From positions 992,001-1,056,000 of the forward strand of contig CAWCVC010000002.1 of assembly GCA_963798805.1 (NCBI GenBank): a stretch of 64,000 nt of DNA, written 5' to 3'. This DNA is from CAVZCK01 sp963798805 (GTDB lineage: Bacteria; Pseudomonadota; Alphaproteobacteria; Rhizobiales; Rhodomicrobiaceae). A program made the position numbers and the translations under genes. The notes beneath the pieces are model-generated. The model was not told where the DNA came from, ran no database searches, and saw only the letters and a list, made by a program, of their open reading frames with translations. Each line of letters begins with the position of its first letter. Positions within the stretch are counted from its first letter, which is position 1. Shown piece after piece: positions 54,583 to 64,000 of the stretch.

Positions 54583-55635
54583 TTGCCCAGCTACACGCCG
54601 CTCGTCGATCTTCTGAAGCTGCTGATCCGCAACCCCAGCGTTGTCGGCGCCGAGCATTCCTTTTTCCGGGTGCTCCAGCGCGAACTCGAGGAGCGCGGGG
54701 CGGATGTGACCTGGTATGAGGGGCTGCTGGTCGCACGCGGCAGGTCATCCGACGCGCCAATGTTCTCCGCGCATATCGACCGGCATGGCCTGATCTGCAC
54801 CGGACCGAACGAATTCCAATATGCCGCCTTCGTGGCCGGCAGCCGCTCCGACCTGCTCGGCAATTCCGTCTCCGAAGAGCTGATGCTGACCATCGCCGAC
54901 CGCTTCGGCGGCGTGCCCGTCTATGCTTATGAGCCCTGGTCGGGCGCCTACCGGGGCGCCGGCATGATCAATCGCGCCGCGATTTGCGAGAACCGGCACA
55001 ACCTCATCTTCGAGGTCATGGGGCTGGAGCACCTGGTCGCCGGCACGCCGGTCGCCTTTCGCGACAATCTGCGCATCGAAGGCAGCGATTTCATCGGACA
55101 GCTCGACAATGTGCTGACCACCGCGGTGCTGGTCTATCTGTTCGAGCTCGGCTTTCAGGGCACCGCCTTTTTCACCGCTCAGGAGGAGGCGGGGCGGAGC
55201 TGGCGCTATCTGCTCGAATGGTTCCGTCGTTTCGGCGGCGCCACCAATCAGCTCATCGTGCTCGATACCAGCCCCTATCCGACGCGCGAGGATGCGGCCG
55301 AGCAGCAGATCGTGCTGCGACGGCGCGATGCGAATGCGATGTTCAACGCGCCGCTTGCCGCGCGGCTCGAATCGCTCTGCCAGGCGCGCGGCGTCATCTG
55401 CAGCTATAAGGACGACTATATATCGCGGCAGAATGAGCGCCTTGTCGCGTCGGGCCTCAAGCCGCGTTCGCTCGGCAGCACCGAAATGGGCCGTATCATC
55501 GCGGCCTCAAACGGCCTCGTCGACGGCACCACACTACAAATCCCCACGACCGGCTATCACACCATGAATGAAGCCGCCGCCATCGGCGCCTGCGAGGCTT
55601 TCATCACGCTGCTCGCCGATATCGCCGCGATATGA
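54583..55635 (+). CDS. M42/M20-type metallopeptidase
   Basis: 350 residues. Dizinc aminopeptidase fold: H in FSAHIDRHGLI, D in IGQLDNVLTTAV, EE in FFTAQEEAGRSW, D in LIVLDTSPYP and H in TTGYHTMNEAA provide the metal and base residues in M42 order. Cytoplasmic; hydrolyses peptides or acyl-amino acids. The start is TTG 54583, preceded by GGAGGAA; no ATG exists near the N-terminus. Followed 18 bases later by a convergent acetyltransferase. Confidence 0.8.
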   Translation: MPSYTPLVDLLKLLIRNPSVVGAEHSFFRVLQRELEERGADVTWYEGLLVARGRSSDAPMFSAHIDRHGLICTGPNEFQYAAFVAGSRSDLLGNSVSEELMLTIADRFGGVPVYAYEPWSGAYRGAGMINRAAICENRHNLIFEVMGLEHLVAGTPVAFRDNLRIEGSDFIGQLDNVLTTAVLVYLFELGFQGTAFFTAQEEAGRSWRYLLEWFRRFGGATNQLIVLDTSPYPTREDAAEQQIVLRRRDANAMFNAPLAARLESLCQARGVICSYKDDYISRQNERLVASGLKPRSLGSTEMGRIIAASNGLVDGTTLQIPTTGYHTMNEAAAIGACEAFITLLADIAAI

Positions 55636-55653
55636 GCGCCGCCGATCGTGCCG

Positions 55654-55950
55654 TCAGCCCTGGAAAACGTCGGCCCACTCGGGATGCTTGCGCCGCTCGG
55701 CATTGACGTAGGGGCAGAGCGGAATGATCTTCACGCCGCCCGCTCGCGCGTCCTCGACGAGGCGCGTCGCCAGCGCCAGGCCGAGTTCCCTGCCCCGCAG
55801 CGCATCGGGCACCTCGGTATGGTCGGCGATGATGAGATGCGGGTTTGCCTTGGAAAAGGTCAGCTCGGCGACCTCGTCGATCCCTTCGACTTTCGCCACA
55901 TAGCGGCCTTTGGTCGGGCCGTCTTCCCTGGTGATCGCCGCATCGCCCAT
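55654..55950 (-). CDS. Small GNAT-like N-acetyltransferase (YjdJ type)
   Basis: 98 residues. GRYVAKVEGIDEVAELTFSK, IIADHTEVPDALRGRELGLA and ARAGGVKIIPLCPYVNAERR correspond to the minimal GNAT fold, with the acetyl-CoA loop RGRELG. Substrate unknown. Downstream of the pirin gene on the same strand (33 bases), possibly one operon. Confidence 0.82.
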   Translation of the reverse strand: MGDAAITREDGPTKGRYVAKVEGIDEVAELTFSKANPHLIIADHTEVPDALRGRELGLALATRLVEDARAGGVKIIPLCPYVNAERRKHPEWADVFQG

Positions 55951-55983
55951 GGCCCTGTCCCCTGGTGAAAATCCGCGCCCGCT

Positions 55984-56918
55984 TCACTCTGGCAGCGGAA
56001 TGAACTCGGCGTCGTCACCCGGCGGCAGATGAAAGCGGCCATGCGCCCAGTCTCCCTGCCGCCACGCCCCCTTCGCGGCCTCGATCTTCTCCTTCGAGGA
56101 GGCGACGAAGTTCCACCAGATATAGCGCGGCCCGGAAAAGGTCTCGCCGCCGAGCAGCATCACCCGCGACGGCCGAAGCGCGGTGATGGTGATCGGATCG
56201 CCGGGGCGGAACACCATCATCTTGCCGGCCTCGAAACTTTGGCCGGCAACACCGATTTCGCCTTCGAGCACATAGAGCCCGCGATCCTCGTGATCATCCG
56301 GCAGCGGCAGCCGCGCACCTTCGCCGAGCAGGGCGTCGGCATAGAACATTTCGGAGAAGGTCTTCACCGGCGCCGCCTCGCCATAGGCAGTCCCGAGGAT
56401 CAGCCGGACCGTCTTGCCCTCCCTTCGATGAGCGGCAACTCGGCCTTAGCGCGATGCTCGAAGCCGGCATCGGTGTCCTCCGCCTCGTCCGGCAGGGCAA
56501 CCCAGGTCTGAATGCCGAACAGCGATGATTTCGGCTGCGCGCGCACCTCAGGGCTGGTGCGCTCGGAATGGGTGATGCCGCGGCCAGCGATCATCCAGTT
56601 GACGTCACCGGGATGGATCTCTTGGCGGGTGCCGAGCGAGTCACGATGCAGGATCGAGCCCTGATAGAGATAGGTCACCGTGGCAAGCCCGATATGCGGA
56701 TGCGGGCGGACGTCGATGCCCTGATCGCTGATGAACTCCGCCGGTCCCATCTGATCGAAGAAAATGAACGGGCCGACCATCTGCCGCCTCGATGAAGGCA
56801 GCGCCCGGCGCACCTCGAAGCCGCCGAGATCGCGCGCCCGCGGCACGATTACCGTCTCGATGGCATCGATTTCCGATCCGGTGGGGCAATGCGGCTCGAG
56901 GGCGGGATTCCAGCTCAT
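55984..56918 (-). pseudogene. Pirin-family protein with -1 frameshift
   Basis: Bicupin with metal site in the first cupin (RPHPHIGLATVTYLYQG, H in GITHSE). The frame from ATG 56918 runs to ELPLIEG and then stops; the rest (GKTVRLILGTAYGEAAPVKT, FSEMFYADALL to EFIPLPE) is in another frame to 55984. GAAGGGAGGGC near 56417-56424 lacks one base relative to an in-frame EGEGKTV reading. Length is 3n+2, as for one missing base. Corrected length about 311 residues. Pirins include quercetinases and transcriptional cofactors. Confidence 0.82.
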
Positions 56919-57468
56919 AGGTCTTTTCCGGAAAGCGGCGCGGCAGCCTTGCGCGCGGTTCAGATAAGCTTCAGCCTGGTGGAGCGAATTTGACATTTGG
57001 GTCCGGCATTTGCTCTCGAGTGTGCTTTAAGCGGATGCAAATGCCGCAATCGGACCACTAGCTGTGTTCTGCAACATAACAACAGGATCGGCGGAAAGCC
57101 GCAAGTGTGCCGAGGCGTGGCCTCCTGATCGGCAAGCCCGATCAGATGTCGAGCTATGTCGCGCATCTGTTCGGCCAGGTGCCGGCGCTCAGGAATTTCT
57201 TCGATCTGCTCGACGCCAGCAGCAGCATCAGCGAAAAAGCCGATGCCAGACCGCTCGATCAGGTGAACGGCACGGTCGGCGAGCGGTCTTGCGAAACAGA
57301 CCGACGGCGCAAACATTTAGCCAAACTGCCACGCTGAATTCAAATCGACGAGATTCAGAACAATTTATGCCTGTGGTGACGCCACCTTGGCACCTGCGCA
57401 TTGTTTTGTTAAATCCCCGCAGGACCATCAACGCGCTGTAACGAGGCGCATGACAGGACGATAGACCG
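56919..57468. other. Long intergenic region between pirin and glnS
   Basis: 550 bases. Several short frames are open in both directions but none has a family resemblance or a good ribosome-binding site. No repeat, tRNA or terminator hairpin recognised. Probably holds the glnS promoter; could be a decayed gene. Confidence 0.4.
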
Positions 57469-59196
<1,728 letters not shown>

Positions 59197-59496
59197 CGTT
59201 TTTGTCAGAAGACCCGCGCCGCAATCTTCAACGACGATTTGTGAATTGCGGGGAACTGCGGCTGCGGACCGTCGGAAAGACGGTGCAATTGCTGACAAAC
59301 TCGGCAGTCGGTACGTATGGTGAACGTTACGCACGCTTTATCGACCAGACCGCCTCGGGACGCGCCTGCCGCCGAGAACAAAGAAGGGTTGCCCAGAAAC
59401 GGGATGCAGAGTAAACGTTTGCCGATGAATTGGAAAACGCCATCCTAGGATTGAAAGCAGTTTGCGCATAAATATCTGATTACCAAGAATAAATCT
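59197..59496. other. Region between glnS and tRNA-Gln
   Basis: 300 bases with no supported gene. AT content rises toward the tRNA. The tRNA promoter is presumably here; no clear boxes assigned. Confidence 0.4.
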
Positions 59497-59570
59497 TGGG
59501 GGATCGTTCAACGGTAGGACAGCGGACTCTGACTCCGTCAATCTAGGTTCAAATCCTAGTCCCCCAGCCA
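59497..59570 (+). tRNA. tRNA-Gln (anticodon CUG)
   Basis: 74 nt with encoded CCA. Acceptor TGGGGGA (59497-59503) pairs with TCCCCCA (59560-59566), discriminator G, CCA at 59568-59570. Anticodon stem GCGGA/TCCGT with loop CTCTGAC, anticodon CTG at 59529-59531. T-arm CTAGG-TTCAAAT-CCTAG. Downstream DNA changes character (lower GC, mobile genes), so the tRNA 3' end is a candidate integration site. Confidence 0.97.
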
Positions 59571-59672
59571 ACGTGATATATAACACAGGGGGGAGTACAA
59601 ACTCTCAGCCGAGCTTATTATGTGTCCTTGATTGTATTTCTGATTAACACCCGCTCTACGAGAGGCGACTGA

Positions 59673-60029
59673 TCAACTCGCCTGACGAGTGATCACGCCT
59701 TTGAGCCAGTCGATGGCTTGATCGATCTGCCGCTGTGGCAGTGCTGCTTTTTGTGCAACGACAGCGGCAAGCGTCGGTTGCAGGCGGACGACGCCTTCGG
59801 GCGTGACGGGGAAGTCGGGCCGCTTCCAAGTGTGCGACTTGATCCAGGCGAACATCCTGGCGTCGATGTCGGCCCGCAGCAGTTCCATCACATCATAGGC
59901 GAGCGAATAGCGGCCCGGTGCATCGGCGTGCAGAAAGCCGCAGGCCGGATCAAGACCGTGTGCCGCCAGCGAGCGGGTGAGCTGGGCAGCAACGATCGAA
60001 TAAGCGTAGTTGCTTACTGTATCTGCCAT
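59673..60029 (-). pseudogene. Cas1 C-terminal remnant
   Basis: 118 residues matching only the C-terminal half of Cas1 integrase: SNYAYSIVAAQLTRSLAAHG, LDPACGFLHADAPGR and YSLAYDVMELLRADIDARMF. H34 and D46/E49 correspond to catalytic His and acidic residues; the catalytic Glu of the N-terminal helix region is missing. The frame is closed by an in-frame TAG directly upstream of the ATG, so the truncation is real in this sequence. No cas2, other cas genes or CRISPR repeats are visible nearby. Confidence 0.8.
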
Positions 60030-60068
60030 TGTTAATCGCTAGCGTATTTTTGTTTCATCAATTAAGCC

Positions 60069-62318
60069 GTGCAAATGACCCCGAACGAATTCATTGCGAA
60101 ATGGTCCAAGGCTGATTTGACCGAGCGTGCCGCTGCGCAGACGCATTTCAATGATCTCTGTGATCTGCTTGATGAACCGACGCCAATCAATGCCGACCCG
60201 AAGGGGGAGTGGTATGCGTTTGAGAAAGGCGCACACATTGCAGGCGGCGGTAGAGGCTGGGCAGATGTCTGGAAGCGGCATCATTTCGCCTGGGAATATA
60301 AGCGCGACAATACGAGCCTGGAGAAAGCCTATGCTCAGTTGCTCTATTATTCATCGGCGCTTGAGGCACCGCCACTTCTCATCGTTGCCGATACCAAGCG
60401 GTTTCGCATCCATACCAACTGGACGAACAGCGTTCAGGAGGTTAGGGAAATCCAGCTTGAAGATATCGCCAACTCCCAGAAGCGCCAGCTTCTCAAATGG
60501 GCATTCTCCGATCCGGAAAAGCTGAAGCCCGGCAAGACCCGCCAGCAGCTTACAGAGGACGCCGCCAGCGCATTCGTACAACTCGCCAAACACCTGCGCC
60601 AGCGTGGCCATTCCGCCGAGGATGTCGCCCATTTCGTCAATCGATTAGTCTTCTGCATGTTTGCCGAGGACGTCAACTTGCTGCCGAACAACCTGTTCAG
60701 TAAGATGCTCGAAGCGAGCCTGTCTGAGCCTGGCAGCTTTCAGAATAATGCCCGCCAACTCTTCGAAGCGATGGGCTCGAAAGGCGGTCGTGTCGGCTTC
60801 GAGCGCATCGATTGGTTCAATGGCGGGCTGTTCGACAACGGCATCGCGCTGTCTCTTGAGAAGGAAGATGTGCAAGAGGCGCTGGCCGCCGCACGGCTCG
60901 ATTGGTCGAATATCGACCCTTCGATCATGGGCACGCTGTTTGAACGCGGGCTCGATCCCGACAAGCGCTCCCAGCTCGGTGCTCATTATACTGATGCCGA
61001 GAAGATCATGCTAATTGTCAAGCCGGTGATCGTTGAACCGCTCATGCGGGAGTGGGAGGAGACGCTGCCCCGCATAAGGGAGGCATTGTCAATCGCTACT
61101 GAGGCGAAGAGCGAAGCAGCTCGAACGAAAGCCGCCGCCAAATCCGGTGCGCTGACGAGAAAGGCAAACGCCGCACAGGCAGAGGCGGAAAAATTGCGCA
61201 CGCTGTTTCTCGAAAGGCTGAAAAATTTTCGTGTGTTCGACCCTGCCTGTGGTTCTGGGAATTTCCTCTACATAGCGCTTCGAGAACTCAAAAATCTGGA
61301 GCATAAGGCCAATCTGGACGCAGAGGCGCTAGGTTTGCCGCGCGAATTTCCACGCGTGGGGCCTGAATGCGTCAAGGGCATGGAGATCAACCCCTTCGCT
61401 GCTGAACTGGCGCGCGTTTCGGTATGGATAGGCGAAATCCAGTGGATGCAGCGCCACGGCTTCCACGCTTCACGTGATCCGATCCTGAAACCCCTTGCGA
61501 CGATTGAATGTCGCGACGCCTTACTTAACGCGGACGGGACGGAAGCTGAGTGGCCAGAAGCAGATGTGATTATAGGAAATCCTCCTTTTCTAGGCGGAAA
61601 GCTGCTCATCACCTATCTCGGTGAAAGCTACGTTGGCCAATTATTCAACGCATTTAACGGAATGCCGCCACGCGAAGCTGACTTTGTCTGCTACTGGTTC
61701 GCAAAAGCTGGGAAGCTAATTGCGGAAAGTGCCGTAAGTCGAACTGGCTTCGTTGCTACGAACTCAATTCGGGGTGGTGCAAATCGCGAAGTACTTAAGC
61801 GTATTCGTGAATTCAGCACGATATATGACGCATGGGACGATGAACCTTGGGTTGTGGAAGGAGCATCCGTCCGTGTCTCACTCGCCTGTTTTACGGGTGA
61901 TGACCCGGAATTACCTGTTCGGCTGGATGGGCAACTCAAGTCAGAAATCTTCTCAGATCTTACAGCACCCTCACGAGAAGGCGGCATCGATGTAACCCTT
62001 AGCGTCCGCTTGACCGAAAACAAAGGCATCGCGTTTATGGGGGATACGAAGGGAGGGTCATTTGAAATTAGTGGAGAATCAGCGCGCGAATGGCTTTCCA
62101 GACCTCTTAATCCGAATGGTAGATCTAACGCAGATGTCCTAAAACCTTGGGCAAACGCTTTTGATTTAACTCGCCGAAATCGAGATTACTGGCTTATCGA
62201 TTTTGGCACAGAAATGGATGAGCAAGCAGCAGCGCTATATGAGTTACCGTTCAATCATGTCGAAAGCCTAGTAAAGGTCGATCGGGCTTGTGTCCCATCG
62301 GGTGGTGTAAATTCGTGA
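60069..62318 (+). CDS. MmeI-like restriction-methyltransferase, 3' end truncated by IS
   Basis: 749 codons, of which about 744 are native; the last five (GGVNS) come from the IS end. N-terminal nuclease motif D66-x9-E76-Y-K78 (ADVWKRHHFAWEYK) has the same D-x9-ExK spacing as MmeI. Methyltransferase motif I FDPACGSGNFLYIAL near 390 and motif IV IIGNPPF near 503. Full MmeI-like enzymes are about 900 or more residues; the missing part is the end of the target-recognition and C-terminal region. GC content is lower than neighbours, a sign of transfer. Start GTG 60069 or ATG 60075. Confidence 0.85.
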   Translation: MQMTPNEFIAKWSKADLTERAAAQTHFNDLCDLLDEPTPINADPKGEWYAFEKGAHIAGGGRGWADVWKRHHFAWEYKRDNTSLEKAYAQLLYYSSALEAPPLLIVADTKRFRIHTNWTNSVQEVREIQLEDIANSQKRQLLKWAFSDPEKLKPGKTRQQLTEDAASAFVQLAKHLRQRGHSAEDVAHFVNRLVFCMFAEDVNLLPNNLFSKMLEASLSEPGSFQNNARQLFEAMGSKGGRVGFERIDWFNGGLFDNGIALSLEKEDVQEALAAARLDWSNIDPSIMGTLFERGLDPDKRSQLGAHYTDAEKIMLIVKPVIVEPLMREWEETLPRIREALSIATEAKSEAARTKAAAKSGALTRKANAAQAEAEKLRTLFLERLKNFRVFDPACGSGNFLYIALRELKNLEHKANLDAEALGLPREFPRVGPECVKGMEINPFAAELARVSVWIGEIQWMQRHGFHASRDPILKPLATIECRDALLNADGTEAEWPEADVIIGNPPFLGGKLLITYLGESYVGQLFNAFNGMPPREADFVCYWFAKAGKLIAESAVSRTGFVATNSIRGGANREVLKRIREFSTIYDAWDDEPWVVEGASVRVSLACFTGDDPELPVRLDGQLKSEIFSDLTAPSREGGIDVTLSVRLTENKGIAFMGDTKGGSFEISGESAREWLSRPLNPNGRSNADVLKPWANAFDLTRRNRDYWLIDFGTEMDEQAAALYELPFNHVESLVKVDRACVPSGGVNS

Positions 62319-62454
62319 GGTGTAGCGCGGGCTTCGCGTAGCTTGGCCATATAGCGAAGCGAAGCCCCGCGCGGGCGGCCAGACGAGGCGGTCACCGTGG
62401 TTCTCCGGCTAGGATTGAGTTGTTGATTCGATCCGAACCGACGAGGGCACCACG

Positions 62455-63691
62455 ATGACCGACGACAGAATGGCGCTGAAGGCAGCGCTTGAAAAGGCCT
62501 CAGATGCCGAACTTCTCAGCCATATGCTCGGCTTCGTTGCCGAGAAGCTGATGTCGCTTGACGTCGACGCACTATGCAACGCGTCGCGCCACGAGCGGAC
62601 TGGAGACCGGGCGAACTATCGCAACGGCTATCGCGAACGCAGTTGGGAGACGCGCGCCGGGACGGTCGATCTGAAAGTGCCCAAGTTGCGCAAAGGGAGT
62701 TATTTTCCTGAATTCCTGGAGCTCCTCTGATTTCGCTTGTCGAAATCAGGCAAGCATTTCGACACGGGCCGCAGAGAAAGCCATGACCGCCGTGATCCAG
62801 GAAGCTTATATCCAGGGCGTCTCCACACGCTCCGTAGACGAACTTGTTAAGGCGATGGGGTTGACTGGCATCTCCAAGAGCCAGGTGTCGCGACTATGCA
62901 CGGAGATCGACGAGCGCGTTCAGGCGTTTCTGAACCGGCCGCTCGAAGGCGAATGGCCCTATCTCTGGATCGACGCGACCTATTTGAAGGTGCGGCGCGG
63001 CGGGCGCATCGTGTCGGTTGCAGTCATAGTCGCTGTGGCGGTCAACACCGACGGACGCAGGGAGGTTCTGGGCATCGATGTGATGCCATCGGAAGCGGAA
63101 AGCTTCTGGAGCGAGTTCCTCCGCTCTCTGGCTGATCGTGGCTTGCGCGGCGTCAAGCTGATCATCGCTGACGAGCATAAGGGCTTGAAGGCCGCGGCCG
63201 ATAAGGTCCTTGGCGCGACCATCCAACGCTGCCGCGTCCATTTCATGCGAAATGCGCTCGCCTGCGTCGGAAAGAAGGACAAGCCGATCGTCACCGCCGC
63301 GCTGCGCACCGCGTTCGAGGCCGACAGCCAGATGGCTGCGAAAGAGAAATGGGGCAGTCTGATTAATGCCTTCGAGCCCCGATACACGAAACTGGCTGAA
63401 CTCATGACCCGCGCCGAGGAAGATGTTCTCGCTTACAAGGCCTTCCCGCAAGCCCACTGGCAGCAGATCCATTCCACCAATCCGCTGGAACGGCTGAATA
63501 AGGAGATCAAGCGGCGGACATCCGTAATCGGAATATTTCCGAACGAGGCCGCTATCACGCGTCTCGTCGGCGCACTCATGCTCGAGCAGAACGACGAATG
63601 GGCGATCACACGGCGCTATATGAGCCTGGAAACCGTGCGAGAACTCTGCAATGATGCCCGCCTGGATGCGGCACAGATCGCATCCATCTGA
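62455..63691 (+). pseudogene. IS256-type transposase split by a small palindromic insertion
   Basis: First part 62455-62730 (91 codons): MTDDRMALKAALEKASDAEL, then SRHERTGDRANYRNGYRERS and KVPKLRKGSYFPEFLELL, stop. Second part from 62783 (302 codons) continues TAVIQEAYIQGVSTRSVDEL, with catalytic D in LWIDATYLKV, D in IADEHKGLKAAA and E in NPLERLNKEIKRRT. Normally these are one protein of about 400 residues joined through a short EPRR-AAEK-like link. Net extra length is about 37 bases (3n+1), so the product is disrupted. Confidence 0.85.
62722..62764. repeat. Small palindromic insert in the transposase gene
   Basis: Contains two overlapping perfect 9-bp inverted repeats: CTGATTTCG (62727-62735) with CGAAATCAG (62741-62749), and TGTCGAAAT (62738-62746) with ATTTCGACA (62756-62764). 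They share the middle arm, so alternative hairpins are possible. It stands exactly where intact IS256 transposases have a short link. Confidence 0.75.
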
Positions 63692-63730
63692 ACCGGCTCA
63701 ATCCGGCCGGAGGCCCGAATTTACACCACC

Positions 63731-63998
63731 TCCTGGGGCACCATCGCCACTGGGCCAAGCGTACGCGCTTCGCGCGCAGAGCAGCCTCGCGCCGTGCCGC
63801 TTCAATCTTACGGCGCAGACGTTGTCCGTCAGTCTCGACGCTGCTCTTTCGCTGTTCTGAAGGATTGAGGAGACCGTTGCGGCGCCATTCAGCCTTAATA
63901 TTCTTCCAGTCCTCACCGGCGAAGGCATGGATGATAACATCACCTGGATCGGTGGGATGCGGGCGGATCGAGAGCGATCGATCATGCTTGCTATGACC
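63731..63998 (-). pseudogene. Fragment of a phage/ICE-type DNA primase (zinc-ribbon and Toprim-type), truncated by IS
   Basis: Minus-strand translation gives GHSKHDRSLSIRPHPTDPGD, VIIHAFAGEDWKNIKAEWRR and NGLLNPSEQRK, the conserved core that follows the zinc ribbon in phage and integrative-element primases (CPGH-x-DRSLSV, HSFAGDDW). An Arg/Ala-rich helix follows to the IS boundary, where it is cut. The N-terminus lies beyond the right edge. Supports a mobile-element origin for the right end. Confidence 0.65.
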
Positions 63999-64000
63999 CG

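Larger units (their letters stand above)
62301..63730 (+). mobile_element. IS256-family insertion sequence
   Basis: Bounded by perfect 15-bp terminal inverted repeats GGTGGTGTAAATTCG (62301-62315) and its inverse (63716-63730); 1430 bp. Encodes an IS256-type (Transposase_mut) transposase, now broken. No direct target duplication: the left flank ends TGTCCCATCG and the right flank begins TCCTGGGGCA. The two flanks also belong to different genes, so one side has been lost or rearranged. Confidence 0.9.

Noticed and set aside
57064..57441. Short open frames in the gap before glnS
   Set aside because: No family resemblance, poor start context; kept as an undescribed gap.
59571..59672. CRISPR array beside the Cas1 remnant
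   Set aside because: I looked for spaced direct repeats on both sides of 59673-60029 and saw none.
62700..62790. Programmed frameshift in the IS256 transposase
   Set aside because: IS256 elements encode a single-frame transposase, there is no slippery heptamer, and the break coincides with an extra palindromic sequence.

Overview
The window looks like a high-GC chromosomal segment of an alphaproteobacterium, most likely order Hyphomicrobiales (Rhizobiales). Pointers are the gene families (PhbB, CTP synthase, an EipA/DUF1134 protein, DUF2842 beside heme A synthase, L21 with a C-terminal extension, an OmpA protein with a coiled coil) and intergenic palindromic repeats of the rhizobial mosaic type. 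Genus cannot be told from the sequence alone.

Layout. 1-7.5 kb: TAXI solute-binding protein (cut by the left edge), PRC-barrel protein, a 25-residue membrane peptide, a methyltransferase divergent from glyoxalase II, an NYN-domain protein, a DMT exporter and acetoacetyl-CoA reductase. 7.7-10.9 kb: a molybdate module, modABC plus a short ModE-type regulator, with a perfect 24-bp palindrome in front of modA. 11-18.2 kb: two orphan TRAP/TAXI binding proteins, small membrane proteins, an RlpA-like protein, a receiver/ATPase regulator and an Uup-type ABC-F protein. 18.4-25.9 kb: pyrG, cytochrome b561, two riboflavin-type genes, glucan protein OpgD and an EipA-domain envelope protein. 26-43.2 kb: isovaleryl-CoA dehydrogenase, rimO, asmA, rplU-rpmA, soxXA, thiD, moaB/moaE, an OmpA protein and kdsA. 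43.6-52.1 kb: a branched-chain (HAAT) ABC transporter cluster with an acyl-CoA ligase and an unknown secreted protein inside it. 52-57 kb: ctaA, DUF2842, an M42-like peptidase and pirin. 57.5-64 kb: glutaminyl-tRNA synthetase beside tRNA-Gln(CUG), followed by a lower-GC accessory region with a Cas1 remnant, a truncated MmeI-like restriction-modification enzyme, an IS256-type element with a broken transposase, and a fragment of a phage-type primase.

Three intergenic repeat families stand out: R1 (GTCGCCCCGG-type palindromes, several copies), R2 (a 108-bp element, two near-identical copies, each starting one base after a stop codon between convergent genes), and R3 (a composite of two long hairpins, two copies in opposite orientation near the ends of the ABC transporter cluster).

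Five otherwise well-conserved genes carry a single-base frameshift (coiled-coil protein, rimO, asmA, kdsA, pirin). Four of these are +1 and lie on GANTC, the CcrM methylation motif of alphaproteobacteria; the fifth is a -1 in a G-rich run. This pattern suggests methylation-linked consensus errors in a long-read assembly more than real pseudogenes, but only re-sequencing can decide. No intact, clearly undescribed multi-gene system was found. The best leads are the R3 element, the R2 element, the fused EipA protein, and the remnant defence island at the right edge.
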